Shown here: one piece after another, positions 46,046 to 54,617 of the stretch | Numbering within the stretch: the stretch's first letter is position 1 | Layout: every line of letters begins with the position of its first letter | Source: Rhizobium sp. R635 | GTDB lineage: Bacteria; Pseudomonadota; Alphaproteobacteria; Rhizobiales; Rhizobiaceae | Assembly (NCBI RefSeq): GCF_002211285.1 | Contig: NZ_LOKX01000032.1 | Coordinates: 248,001-312,000 of the forward strand | Direction: 5' to 3' | Length of the DNA stretch: 64,000 nt | Program-made: the position numbers and the translations under genes | Notes under the pieces: generated by a model | Databases searched by the model: none | The model's input: the letters and a program-made list of their open reading frames with translations, nothing else | Told to the model about the DNA's origin: nothing

Positions 46046-46080
46046 CCTTGTCCGCCCGCCGCATAAGAGGAGAAACGATC

Positions 46081-46488
46081 ATGCCGCGCCGTAACAGCAC
46101 TGAAACCGCGACCCTCGACATCAAGGGAGCCAAGATCGGCGAGCCGGTGCCGAAGGCCATTATCGATACGAACACCGCCTCCGTCGGCATTCCCAGGCAG
46201 CCGGATTACGACCCTCGCGAAGAGCTGAGCGCGCTGCGAAGACAGATCGACGCGCTCCAGCAGCAGGTTCTGGAGGCCGCCCGCACGGCCAAGGAGGGTG
46301 CCGGTAAAGCCGTGCGTCAGACCGAAGCGACGGTGAAGCTCTATCCGGTTTCGACGGTCCTCTTCGCCGCGGCCGTCGCCGGTGCGCTTGCCCTTGCGGG
46401 ACGCCGCGCTTTCGCGCCGCGTCAGCGCTACTCCTCGCCGCTGGACGAGTTGAGGGATCTTTACGGCGCGCTTCGGGAGCGCATCTGA
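46081..46488 (+). CDS. membrane-anchored coiled-coil protein (YqjD/ElaB-like layout)
   Basis: A 135-residue protein. A polar N-terminal tail is followed by a coiled coil (about 50-85, LSALRRQIDALQQQVLEAAR), one membrane helix (about 97-113, VSTVLFAAAVAGALALAG), and a short tail YSSPLDELRDLYGALRERI. The layout resembles ribosome-anchoring YqjD/ElaB proteins, which are stationary-phase proteins in E. coli; sequence homology is not established. GAGGAG lies upstream of ATG 46081. It follows the lipoprotein by 35 bp. Confidence 0.65.
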   Translation: MPRRNSTETATLDIKGAKIGEPVPKAIIDTNTASVGIPRQPDYDPREELSALRRQIDALQQQVLEAARTAKEGAGKAVRQTEATVKLYPVSTVLFAAAVAGALALAGRRAFAPRQRYSSPLDELRDLYGALRERI

Positions 46489-46555
46489 TAAGATTTTGGG
46501 ATTGTCAGCCTCTCGATTATGCCCGACGCTTCGTCATCCAAGCGAGGGGAAAACC

Positions 46556-46804
46556 ATGCAGGACATCATCATACGAAGCGGTCTTGATATCGTTGGACGC
46601 ACGGAACGCCTGGTCGAGACGGCGAGGCTGCTGCTGCAGAGCGGAAAGCTCGATGAGGCCGAACTCTACGAACTCGATTATGAGATCGAACGGCTGAAGG
46701 ATATGGTCTACGCTGCGGACGAGGCCATCCGATCGCTGGCACAGACGGCTAAATGCTTACCGGAAACCGTCTGGACGCACGGGCTGAGGAGCACATTGCA
46801 TTAA
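46556..46804 (+). CDS. small helical protein of unknown function
   Basis: An 82-residue soluble helical protein (RSGLDIVGRTERLVETARLL, then EAELYELDYEIERLKDMVYA). Heptad-like spacing suggests a coiled coil or helical hairpin. GAGGGG lies 8 nt before ATG 46556. I do not recognise the family. It is in the same direction as the small genes around it, 67 bp after the YqjD-like gene. Confidence 0.6.
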   Translation: MQDIIIRSGLDIVGRTERLVETARLLLQSGKLDEAELYELDYEIERLKDMVYAADEAIRSLAQTAKCLPETVWTHGLRSTLH

Positions 46805-47077
46805 AGGCTGTCGCCGCCTTCGCCGGCCGGGTTTCACGAGGCCGGTTCGGAAGGGCTTTCATGCCCGATCTGCATGTCACGCTGATGTCACGCGACCGTA
46901 GCAACAATATGTGCTTCATAGGCACTGTCGGATCAGGCTGAGGGGCCATCTGGCCGATTGCCCGAACCTGCCGTTCCGGCAGTTGATCGATTAATGGGGA
47001 CGACGGTCGAGAAGGACGCGCTGCTGGGGTATAGCACCACTCCTCTTGCCGGTCATTGTTTCGTTGGGGCAATCGCG
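46805..47077. other. 273-bp gap, nothing convincing
   Basis: No coding frame with a ribosome site, no EcfG-type promoter, and no strong hairpin is visible. A frame at 46753-46941 overlaps the upstream gene and looks like a shadow. Confidence 0.4.
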
Positions 47078-47308
47078 ATGAGCACGAAGAGATCAGGGCG
47101 GAAATCTCAGCCCAGCGAATTCATCTTTCCCGTTCATACCCGGACGATCGCGCAGATTCGCTACGACATTCGCAGCCAGGTGATGACGGTGGTCTATCAT
47201 GATGGCCGCTCGTGCAAGACATCGGGTATACAAGGCCCGGCGATGCTGAGGATTCTTGCCCAGCAGCCGCTGGAACGCTCTCCCTTTCTGCTGCAGACGG
47301 TCATCTGA
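47078..47308 (+). CDS. small protein, possibly KTSC-like
   Basis: A 76-residue protein. The stretch RTIAQIRYDIRSQVMTVVYH followed by DGRSCKTSGIQGPAMLRILA recalls KTSC domains (strand-turn-strand with a Y-D...G pattern), but the match is weak. ATG 47078 is preferred over an upstream frame to 46958, which adds unrelated residues. A ribosome site is poor (GGGGC). Function is unknown. Confidence 0.45.
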   Translation: MSTKRSGRKSQPSEFIFPVHTRTIAQIRYDIRSQVMTVVYHDGRSCKTSGIQGPAMLRILAQQPLERSPFLLQTVI

Positions 47309-47412
47309 CGCGTCGGGATCGATCTTCCGAACATTAAATCGGCAGGCACGGTGCATCCATTTCCGGCGCGCCGCGTTCATCCATGACAGTCAGATCCATG
47401 GAGGGAACGCCT

Positions 47413-47673
47413 ATGACCTTTCCAGCGCCGAAAGCCGAAGCCCCCGCGCAGCGCTTCAAGGAGGCGGCCGCAGCAGCGCGCGATGCTTTGGGACAGCTGA
47501 TCGCAGAAGCGAATGAAGCCGGATGGGGAACCGAGGAAATTTCGCTGGCGCTCGTCGAGGCCGCGCGGTTTCTGAACGACGCCAACAAGAAAGACCCCGA
47601 TCCGGCCGATGATCCCGCCATCAGCGATACGCCCGCAAAGGAACAGATCGGCCACGGCGAACTCTACGATTAG
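47413..47673 (+). CDS. small soluble protein of unknown function
   Basis: An 86-residue protein: a helical Ala-rich half (AQRFKEAAAAARDALGQLIA, EANEAGWGTEEISLALVEAA) followed by an acidic disordered tail (NKKDPDPADDPAISDTPAKE). GGAGGGAA lies before ATG 47413; two other in-frame ATGs upstream are possible. It ends the block of small same-strand genes and converges on the SGNH esterase gene. Confidence 0.6.
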   Translation: MTFPAPKAEAPAQRFKEAAAAARDALGQLIAEANEAGWGTEEISLALVEAARFLNDANKKDPDPADDPAISDTPAKEQIGHGELYD

Positions 47674-47740
47674 AGCGGGATATGTTCCTGCGCGAGCTGA
47701 GCCTGGTCGAAACTCCCGAGGGCGCGAAATTGAGACAAGA

Positions 47741-48679
47741 CTATCGCGAGGTCTCCAGGTGGCTGTCGCTACGCAGAAGGTTCAGCCAGGCCTGCGACAC
47801 TTTCTCCCCGGCCGTGCCCCCGAAATGGCAATCGTCGTAGCGGTCGTCTCCATCGAGTAACGCGTCGGAATTTACCCCCTCCCGGATGCCGTGGCCGCCT
47901 TTTGACAGGGCCAGCTGCGCCCGTACTATCGCATTGTCCGGAATATGCTCCTTGAAGCCGCCGTTGCTCGGTTCGAGGCATTTCGATGCGATCGAAATGT
48001 AAACGGGTGCTTCGACGTCGTTCTGCCGCAACGTGTCGACCATCGACATGAAACGTTGCTGATAGGCCTCCGCAGTGGTGCCCATAACGAGGTCCGCCTC
48101 TCCTTGCACCCAGAGGACGTTTGTTATCCGATAGCCGGAATCCCGAAGCTGTTTGATCGTATCGACCAGCACAGGATTGAAATCGCCGCCTGCCGCCCAT
48201 CGTGCGACCTCAGATCCGGAATATGCGAGAGGCGCGAGGATGACGCTGTCATTTCGTCCCGATGCGATCAATTTGTTCCCAAGAAGCGTCCAGTACTCGC
48301 CCCTGGTATTGGTCGATCCAAGAAGCGGCGACGCCGCGATGAAGCACCGTTTGTCGAAGGCGTTTACAACGCGAGCGCCATAGTCCGACCGGTGCCGTTG
48401 TCCACCGTAGTTGGCCGCGTTCGATTGGCCAAGAATGAGCAAGACGGCAGTTCGATCCGTTTGAGCCGGGCAGGTCACAGCGGTTTTCGTCTCATCGCCG
48501 ATGAGGCGTTCCTTGTCGTCGAACGTATAACGGCTTGGAGCCGCCGCCTTCTCTCCGCCGACCATTTTCTTCAGCGCGGAAAGTTGTGGCCAGGGAAAGA
48601 TCTCATGTCTCGCGCTCATGCCGCCGAGAAAGTAGACGGCGATCAAGGCGGCCAGGCCAACTGCTATTGTTGAGCGCAT
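47741..48679 (-). CDS. SGNH-fold carbohydrate esterase (sialate O-acetylesterase-like)
   Basis: A 312-residue protein with an N-terminal signal-anchor (about 5-20). The domain fits PF03629-type esterases: block I LLILGQSNAANYGG with nucleophile Ser near residue 84, a block WVQGEADLVMG, and the late DDCHFGGTAGEK that supplies Asp and His. Such enzymes remove acetyl groups from polysaccharides. The substrate could be an exopolysaccharide or cell-wall glycan; no polysaccharide genes are adjacent. It lies alone, with 279 bp separating it from the lacI-type gene. Confidence 0.8.
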   Translation of the reverse strand: MRSTIAVGLAALIAVYFLGGMSARHEIFPWPQLSALKKMVGGEKAAAPSRYTFDDKERLIGDETKTAVTCPAQTDRTAVLLILGQSNAANYGGQRHRSDYGARVVNAFDKRCFIAASPLLGSTNTRGEYWTLLGNKLIASGRNDSVILAPLAYSGSEVARWAAGGDFNPVLVDTIKQLRDSGYRITNVLWVQGEADLVMGTTAEAYQQRFMSMVDTLRQNDVEAPVYISIASKCLEPSNGGFKEHIPDNAIVRAQLALSKGGHGIREGVNSDALLDGDDRYDDCHFGGTAGEKVSQAWLNLLRSDSHLETSR

Positions 48680-48958
48680 GTCGTTACCTTTTTAACATCA
48701 TCCGATGACATCGAGCCTGTCGGGCGATCAAGGCTGCTCCAGCCATGAAGGTCCTTCACATCAGCCACATCTGCTTGCTCGGGCATGATCTCTAAAAAGA
48801 GTTCGCCGCGAAGATCGCGCCCCAATCGGCGACTATTTCGTGCAGAGCCGCCGCAAACCTGCTCTAAACTATAGTCCGGACCAGTGATTACAATCATCCG
48901 GTTGGGTGAGAAATCCTACTGCTATGTGGGTTAGATCTAGTATCGCTCGGCGGCAGCG
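48680..48958. other. 279-bp gap between SGNH esterase and LacI genes
   Basis: No clear gene. A 77-residue frame (48664-48897, minus) overlaps the start of the esterase, has no ribosome site and no recognisable fold. The LacI gene ends at 48959. No clear terminator hairpin with T-run is seen. Confidence 0.4.
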
Positions 48959-50029
48959 TCACCGGTCGATCGTCGCGACCGAGCTGCGTATCACCAGGCT
49001 CGTCGCGACCTGCAGACGCTCGACGGCGAGAGGTTTTCGCTCGATCCGGGCGACCAGGCGCTCGCCGGCGAGCTTGCCCATCTCGTAGACGCGCTGGTCG
49101 ACGACGGTGATCGACGGAACCGTGACGCTGGCCCAGTCGGCATCCAGGAAGGAAATCATCGAGACGTCGTTCGGGACCGAAAGCCCAAGCGATTGCAGCG
49201 ACTTGAAGATGCGCAGGCCGACGAGGCTGTCCGATGCCAGCAGCGCGATCGGCGGCGGCGCGTCCTGGAGCAGGCGTCTGATCACCTCGTCCGTCTGCTG
49301 CTGGTCAGTGGCGCCGAGCCTGACATAATGAAGCGGGTTTGGCAGGGCCGTTTCCCTCAGGACGCTGACGAAGCCTTCCACGCGTTCGCGCACGGCGGAA
49401 TTGGAGATCTGAGCGATATCGGTGAGCCCGCCATCCAAGGCCTCCATGGCGGAGACATAGGCGAGGCGGCGATGCCCCTGGCCTATGAGGTGGCGGGTCG
49501 CAGCGATCGCCGCATCGCGATCGTCTCCGGTCACAGCGTCGACGTCGAGTTCCGGAATGCTGCGGTCGAACAGCACGAGCGGCACGCCGGCGCGGCGGAC
49601 ATGCTGGAGATGTTCAATGCTGTCGCAGCGGGCGGGCGTGACGATCAACCCGTCGACGCGTTTGCCGATCAGCAGGTCTACGGCCGATTTTTCCGCATCG
49701 AGCTGTTCGCCCGAGTTGGCGATGATGACGTTGAAGCCTGCAAGCCGGGCCGCATCGCTGATGCCGCGCACGGCGAGGCTGAAGAAGGCGTTCTCGATAT
49801 CGCCGACCACGACCCCGATGATGCCGGATCTTCCGGTGCTCATGCTCCGGGCGAGTTCGTTCGGGCGGTATTCGAGTGCGGCCGCCGCCGCCATCACCTG
49901 CTCCTTGATCGCATCGCTGACGACGCCATAGCCGCCGAGCACGCGGGCGGCCGTCGCCTTCGACACCTTCGCGGCCCTTGCGACATCGGCGACCGTGACG
50001 GAACGTTTCGGAGCAGCGGAATCTTCCAT
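48959..50029 (-). CDS. LacI family transcriptional regulator
   Basis: A 356-residue LacI/GalR repressor. The headpiece VTVADVARAAKVSKATAARV (about 11-30) is followed by the hinge helix ELARSMSTGRSG. The periplasmic-binding-protein-like core has IIGVVVGDIENAFF, RVDGLIVTP and PPPIALLASDSLVGL. It diverges from the binding protein-transporter-oxidoreductase genes. Two GAGACCGGTNTC palindromes lie in the promoter between, the typical CG-centred shape of LacI-family operators. Ligand is unknown, probably the imported substrate or its product. Confidence 0.95.
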   Translation of the reverse strand: MEDSAAPKRSVTVADVARAAKVSKATAARVLGGYGVVSDAIKEQVMAAAAALEYRPNELARSMSTGRSGIIGVVVGDIENAFFSLAVRGISDAARLAGFNVIIANSGEQLDAEKSAVDLLIGKRVDGLIVTPARCDSIEHLQHVRRAGVPLVLFDRSIPELDVDAVTGDDRDAAIAATRHLIGQGHRRLAYVSAMEALDGGLTDIAQISNSAVRERVEGFVSVLRETALPNPLHYVRLGATDQQQTDEVIRRLLQDAPPPIALLASDSLVGLRIFKSLQSLGLSVPNDVSMISFLDADWASVTVPSITVVDQRVYEMGKLAGERLVARIERKPLAVERLQVATSLVIRSSVATIDR

Positions 50030-50081
50030 GGGGCAGCACTACAAGAGTCGTTGACGACAGGTCAATTGACGGATATCAAAT

Positions 50082-50110
50082 ATGACATGAGACCGGTCTC
50101 TTTATATAGG
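50082..50110 (+). promoter_or_regulatory. promoter of the LacI-controlled transport operon
   Basis: ATGACA (50082-50087) and TATAGG (50105-50110) with a 17-bp spacer, about 95 bp before the binding-protein start. One operator fills the spacer and the second overlaps the predicted transcript start. Confidence 0.5.
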
Positions 50111-50121
50111 AGACCGGTATC
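50089..50121. promoter_or_regulatory. two LacI-type operators
   Basis: GAGACCGGTCTC (50089-50100) is a perfect palindrome. GAGACCGGTATC (50110-50121) differs in one half by one base. The centres are 21 bp apart, two helical turns, so two dimers could bind on one face of the DNA. Confidence 0.75.
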
Positions 50122-50204
50122 CTGTCCATGGTTCTATCGCGCTGGCGACAGCGCCGGACGCACCGAATGCCGACAAGAGCATCCCTTCAGAGCGGAGAAC
50201 GAAC

Positions 50205-51032
50205 ATGAAGCCTTTTGAATCTTTCGCGGCCATCGCCGCTCCCTTGCGGGCCGGCCTTCTGACATGTCTTCTGGCGATGGGAGCCGGGTCTGCGGCTGCG
50301 GCCGACAACCCTTACAATTTGATCGAGCCCGGGACGATCAGCGTCGGCACGATGGGCGACGCCAAGCCCTATACGTTCGCGACGGCGGACGGCCAGTTCA
50401 CCGGTTTCGATATCGAGTTCTTTCTCAATGTCGTCTCGCGCATCGGCTTCCCCAAGGACAAGGTGACGTTCACGGGCCAGGAGTTCTCGGCGCTGCTGCC
50501 ATCGGTCGCCAACGAACGCTTCGACGTTGCCGTTGCGGCGATCGGCACCACCGAAGCCCGCAAGAAGACGGTCGATTTTTCCGACGGTTATCTCGCCGGC
50601 TACCTCTCGGTGCTGACGTCGGATGCCGCGATCAAGGATGCGGACGGGCTGAAGGGCAAGCGTCTCGGCGTCGTGCAGGGAACGCTGCAGGAAGTCTATG
50701 CGGCGAAGAATTTCACCGAGACCGATCTGGTGAAATTCCCCGACAACAATTCCGCCGTCGCCGCGCTGAACAACGGCACGATCGACGCGCATTTCCTCGA
50801 TTACGAGGCGGCCAAGCAATATGGCGAGCGCTATCCCGCGCTGAAGGTCGCCGTCAACATCCCGTCCTTCGACGCGCCGGCGGGCTTCGTGATCAGGAAG
50901 GGCAATGAGGCCTTCCGCACGGCCCTGAACGGCGCCCTGCACGACGCGATGCAGGACGGCACCTGGAAGACGCTCTATGAAAAATGGTTCCCCGGTTCGC
51001 CGATGCCGGACCAGTATCTTCCCAAGAAGTGA
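50205..51032 (+). CDS. amino acid-type ABC transporter substrate-binding protein
   Basis: A 275-residue periplasmic binding protein of the SBP_bac_3 family. The signal peptide ends AGSAAAADN (cleavage near residue 33). The mature part shows GTISVGTMGDAKPYTFATAD, GFDIEFF, the family signature FDVAVAAIGTTEARKKTVDF, and the late DGTWKTLYEKWFPG. Family members bind amino acids, opines or related compounds. It is the first gene of the LacI-controlled operon and is followed by the fused permease-ATPase. Confidence 0.93.
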   Translation: MKPFESFAAIAAPLRAGLLTCLLAMGAGSAAAADNPYNLIEPGTISVGTMGDAKPYTFATADGQFTGFDIEFFLNVVSRIGFPKDKVTFTGQEFSALLPSVANERFDVAVAAIGTTEARKKTVDFSDGYLAGYLSVLTSDAAIKDADGLKGKRLGVVQGTLQEVYAAKNFTETDLVKFPDNNSAVAALNNGTIDAHFLDYEAAKQYGERYPALKVAVNIPSFDAPAGFVIRKGNEAFRTALNGALHDAMQDGTWKTLYEKWFPGSPMPDQYLPKK

Positions 51033-51100
51033 GGCGGCAGGCCGTCCGCTTGGAAACGGACGGCTGACGCTGCGCGCCGGCGTGCCCGGCAAGGGCTTCG

Positions 51101-52633
51101 ATGGGGATTTCGATGAACTGGCTTGAAAATCTGCGCCGCAGCTTCCTGGACTGGGAGGCGATGGCGGAAGTGCTGCCGAGCATGATCAGCGTCGGTTTGA
51201 AGAACACGCTGATCCTCGCCGCCGCTTCGACCGTGCTCGGCGTCGTCATCGGCATGGTGCTTGCCGTAATGGGCATTTCACAATCCCGCTGGCTGCGGCT
51301 GCCGGCGCGCATCTATACCGATATTTTCCGTGGCCTGCCGGCAATCGTCACCATCCTGATCATCGGCCAGGGCTTTGCCCGGATCGGGCGCGACATCTTC
51401 GGCCCTTCGCCGTTCCCGCTCGGCATCCTGGCGCTCAGCCTGATTGCCGGCGCCTATATCGGCGAAATCTTCCGCTCGGGCATCCAGAGCGTCGAGCGCG
51501 GCCAGATGGAGGCCTGCCGGGCGCTCAGCATGAGTTACGGGCAGGGTATGCGCCTGATCGTCATCCCGCAGGGCGTCAGGCGCGTCCTGCCGGCGCTGGT
51601 CAACCAGTTCATCGGCAACGTCAAGGATTCGAGCCTGGTCTATTTCCTGGGATTGCTCGCCTCCGAGCGGGAGATTTTCCGCGTCGGGCAGGACCAGGCC
51701 GTCGTGACCGGCAATCTGTCGCCGCTGCTGCTGGCGGGTGTCTTCTACCTCGTCATCACCGTGCCGCTGACCCATCTCGTCAATTTCATCGATACGAGAC
51801 TGCGGCTCGGAAAACAGGGACGCGGCTCGGGGGCCGCGAGCGGATTGGTCGAAGTGAGCGAGTTGCAGGCGGCAGCCGGCCCTGCTGCCAGCGATACGCC
51901 GCGTTTCAAGGGCGGCGCGCTCGGCATCCGCAATCTCAGCATGGCTTATGGCGAACTCGACGTGCTGAAAGGCATCGATCTCGATATCGCTCCGGGCAGC
52001 GTCACCTGCATCATCGGCCCTTCCGGTTCGGGCAAGTCGACGCTGCTGCGCTGCCTGAACAGGCTCGTCGAGCCGAAGGGCGGCGACATCCTGCTCGATG
52101 GCGAAAGCATTCTCGCCATGAAGCCGGAGAAGCTGCGCCGGCGCGTCGGCATGGTGTTCCAGCACTTCAACCTGTTTCCGGACCATACAGCGCTCGAAAA
52201 TGTCATGCTGTCGCTGACGAAGATCAAGAAGATGCCGAGGCAGGAGGCGCGGCGCATCGCCGAGGCGCGCCTGGCCGAAGTCGGTCTCGCCGCGCGCCGG
52301 GATCATCGCCCGGCGGGCCTTTCGGGCGGCCAGCAGCAGCGTGTCGCGATCGCCCGGGCTCTCGCCATGGATCCCGAGATCATCCTGTTCGACGAAGTGA
52401 CGAGCGCGCTCGATCCCGAACTGGTGAAGGGTGTTCTCGACCTGATGGCCGCGCTCGGCCGCCAGGGCATGACGATGGCCGTCGTCACCCACGAGATGGG
52501 ATTTGCCCGCAGGGTGGCCGACCAGGTCGTCTTCATGGACGAGGGCCGGATCGTCGAAGCGGGCTCCCCGCGAGAGATTTTCGACAATCCGAAAAGCGAG
52601 CGGCTGCGGCGCTTCCTCGCGGAAGTCCTCTGA
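51101..52633 (+). CDS. fused ABC permease and ATP-binding protein, amino acid type
   Basis: A 510-residue fusion. Residues 1 to about 235 are a HEQRO-type permease (three to five helices, with EIFRSGIQSVERGQMEACRA, the loop that contacts the ATPase). A linker of about 40 residues rich in Ala and Ser joins it to a full ATPase: Walker A GPSGSGKST (Lys-312), LSGGQQQRVAIARAL, ILFDEVTSALDPE and VVTHEMGFARRVADQ. Dimerisation would give a complete importer core from one gene. ATG 51101 and ATG 51113 are both possible starts. It most likely works with the preceding binding protein. Confidence 0.92.
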   Translation: MGISMNWLENLRRSFLDWEAMAEVLPSMISVGLKNTLILAAASTVLGVVIGMVLAVMGISQSRWLRLPARIYTDIFRGLPAIVTILIIGQGFARIGRDIFGPSPFPLGILALSLIAGAYIGEIFRSGIQSVERGQMEACRALSMSYGQGMRLIVIPQGVRRVLPALVNQFIGNVKDSSLVYFLGLLASEREIFRVGQDQAVVTGNLSPLLLAGVFYLVITVPLTHLVNFIDTRLRLGKQGRGSGAASGLVEVSELQAAAGPAASDTPRFKGGALGIRNLSMAYGELDVLKGIDLDIAPGSVTCIIGPSGSGKSTLLRCLNRLVEPKGGDILLDGESILAMKPEKLRRRVGMVFQHFNLFPDHTALENVMLSLTKIKKMPRQEARRIAEARLAEVGLAARRDHRPAGLSGGQQQRVAIARALAMDPEIILFDEVTSALDPELVKGVLDLMAALGRQGMTMAVVTHEMGFARRVADQVVFMDEGRIVEAGSPREIFDNPKSERLRRFLAEVL

Positions 52634-52694
52634 CGCGTGACGCATCCGCCCGGTTTTTCCGAATGAAGCAAGAGCAGAAGACAAGGTTATCGAC

Positions 52695-53831
52695 ATGAAT
52701 GCTTCCCCCAAACCTTCGAAGGTCGTCGTCATCGGCGGCGGCATATTCGGCGTCTCGACATCCGTCCATCTCGCCCGGCTCGGCATCTCGACCGTGCTCG
52801 TCAATGACGGGCCGCTTGCCAACGGCGCCTCCGGCCGTTCGCTCGCCTGGCTCAATTCGGCGCGAAAACGGTCGGACGCCTATCACCGGCTGCGTCTTGC
52901 CGGCATCGACCGCTACCGCACGCTCGCCGCCAGATATCCCGATGCAGCCTGGCTGCGCTTCGACGGCGGCCTGACCTGGGATGCGGACGACGCCGGCAAC
53001 GAGATCGCGGAGATGTTCGACCATGAGTGCGCGCTCGGCTATCACGCGCAATGGTTCGCGCCGGAGGATGTTGCCAGGGTGACGCCGGGCATCGACGCGG
53101 ACGCCGTGACGCCGCAAGGCGCGATCTTCAATCCTGGCGAAGGCTGGGTCGATCTTCCCTCGCTGATCGACGTGCTTGCCAGGGAATTCACCTCGCTCGG
53201 CGGCGAGATCGTCACCGATGCCGGGAGCGCAACGGTCGAGGTCGAAGGCGCGCGTGTCTGCGGCGTAACCGCGGCGGACGGCAGGCGCTGGGATGCCGAA
53301 TCCATACTGCTTGCCGCCGGCGCCGCCGTTCCCGCAATCGTGGCCGAGACCGGCCAGGAGATCAAGGATGCGACGCCCGTCGCCCTTCTCGTCAGGACCA
53401 AGCCGGTCCGCCACCCGCTGAAAGCTGTGCTCAACACGCCGCGCGTCGCCATCCGGCCCACACCCAATGGCGGTTTCGCGCTCGATTCCGCCTGGTCCGA
53501 GGAAGAGGTCGGGTTCAAGCCGGACGGCAGCTATGATGTCAGGCAATCGACGCTGGACGGGCTGCTCCGCGAGGCTTCAAAAGTTCTCGAAGGCAACCCC
53601 GTGCTCGAGATCGAAGATTATGGCGTCGGCCCGAAGCCGATCCCGGGCGATGGCGAGCCCGTTTTCGGCGAATTGCCGTCGATCTGGGGTTATTTCGTCG
53701 CCTTCAGCCATAGCGGCGCCACCCTCGGCCTGATTGCCGGCGAACTGCTGGCCGACGAGATCGCCACCGGACGCCGGCACCCGCTGCTGGCGGATTTTCG
53801 GCCCGAGCGCTTCAGCCCGCCGGAAGGATAA
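52695..53831 (+). CDS. FAD-dependent oxidoreductase, DAO family
   Basis: A 378-residue flavoenzyme of the D-amino-acid oxidase/glycine oxidase superfamily. The FAD-binding Rossmann motif VVVIGGGIFGVSTSVHLARL opens the protein (about 9-28). A second FAD contact is ASGRSLAWLNSARK. The C-terminal part has GPKPIPGDGEPVFGELPS and FVAFSHSGATLGLIAGELLA, typical of the family. It is 61 bp after the transporter gene and most likely oxidises the imported amine or amino acid. The substrate is not predictable from sequence alone. Confidence 0.9.
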   Translation: MNASPKPSKVVVIGGGIFGVSTSVHLARLGISTVLVNDGPLANGASGRSLAWLNSARKRSDAYHRLRLAGIDRYRTLAARYPDAAWLRFDGGLTWDADDAGNEIAEMFDHECALGYHAQWFAPEDVARVTPGIDADAVTPQGAIFNPGEGWVDLPSLIDVLAREFTSLGGEIVTDAGSATVEVEGARVCGVTAADGRRWDAESILLAAGAAVPAIVAETGQEIKDATPVALLVRTKPVRHPLKAVLNTPRVAIRPTPNGGFALDSAWSEEEVGFKPDGSYDVRQSTLDGLLREASKVLEGNPVLEIEDYGVGPKPIPGDGEPVFGELPSIWGYFVAFSHSGATLGLIAGELLADEIATGRRHPLLADFRPERFSPPEG

Positions 53832-53920
53832 ATCGACTTCGGGCGGCGTGGTTCGCCGAGCGGGTGGATCAATTAGAGCCATGGAACGTTCTGCCGACAG
53901 GAAACAACGGGAGACGCATC

Positions 53921-54427
53921 ATGTTCAAGGACGAACCCGCCGGCAGCGGCACGGACAAGCGACTCGACGACGCCGGCCTTCCCCTGGCAAACAGGGAAGA
54001 GGCCGACATCAATCCTGATCTCCTCAGGCGCGAAGGTTTTGCGAGCGAGGCCGAATACCTCGCCTATCTCGCCACGCTCGGCCGGGATATTCCGTTCGAA
54101 GCCTATGTCGTGGAAACCGTCGAGGTCTCCGAAGGACCGGTTCTGGAAGCCCGCCTGCGGGAGTTGCGGGAAGAACTCGAAAATCTTCGGGCTCGGCTGC
54201 ATGTGATCAGGGATCAGGCCGCGACCGTCGTTTCGGAAAACGTCCGATGGGCCGATGCCAGTGCTCATGCGCAGCTTGGCGATCGGCCATGGCTCAAGCT
54301 GGCGGGCGCGATGGCCGCGGCATTCGTCGTCGCCCGCGGCGTCAGGCGGCTGCCTCTGGGAACCGTGACGACCACCGCGCTGCCCCTGATCGCCGCCGCC
54401 CTGAACCGGAAGCTTGCGAAGGCGTGA
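53921..54427 (+). CDS. membrane-anchored coiled-coil protein of unknown function
   Basis: A 168-residue protein. The N-terminal half has LLRREGFASEAEYLAYLATL. A coiled coil follows (LEARLRELREELENLRARLH), and then a C-terminal hydrophobic stretch (LAGAMAAAFVVARGVRRLPL, GTVTTTALPLIAAALNRKLA) that may form one or two membrane segments. ATG 53921 has GGGAGA upstream; a longer frame starts at 53864. I do not recognise the family, but the layout resembles the YqjD-like gene at 46081. A RIME-like element overlaps its stop. Confidence 0.62.
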   Translation: MFKDEPAGSGTDKRLDDAGLPLANREEADINPDLLRREGFASEAEYLAYLATLGRDIPFEAYVVETVEVSEGPVLEARLRELREELENLRARLHVIRDQAATVVSENVRWADASAHAQLGDRPWLKLAGAMAAAFVVARGVRRLPLGTVTTTALPLIAAALNRKLAKA

Positions 54428-54532
54428 TGTCGCGACGTGTGAGGTTTCGAGCGACATCATGCTCTGTTTCCCTTGATTTGAACCGGGATTCGGATTTAAG
54501 GCCGGTCAGGCCTATAATCTGGGGATCCCGGT
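54425..54532. repeat. RIME-like paired palindrome, copy 3
   Basis: First palindrome arms GATGTCG / CGACATC (54425-54457). Second (54481-54532) has imperfect arms around AAGGCC-GGTCA-GGCCT, with outer ACCGGGAT / ATCCCGGT. The sequence resembles copy 2 (GGATTCAGATTTTAGGCC region) but is more diverged. It lies between a membrane protein gene and kup. Confidence 0.65.
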
Positions 54533-54617
54533 GAAACTCGATTAGGCTAAAATGCCGTTTCAAATCGCGATGGCCGCACCATATCCTTGGTCTGGGTCAA
54601 CAGCCGAAGGATGCCTG

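Noticed and set aside
46753..46941. 62-residue plus-strand frame in the small-gene region
   Set aside because: It overlaps the end of the 82-residue gene in another frame and has no ribosome site.
48664..48897. 77-residue minus-strand frame before the SGNH esterase
   Set aside because: It overlaps the esterase start, has no ribosome site and no recognisable composition or fold.
53885..53910. EcfG-type promoter before the gene at 53921
   Set aside because: GGAAC occurs but no CGTT or TGTT follows at 16-17 bp.
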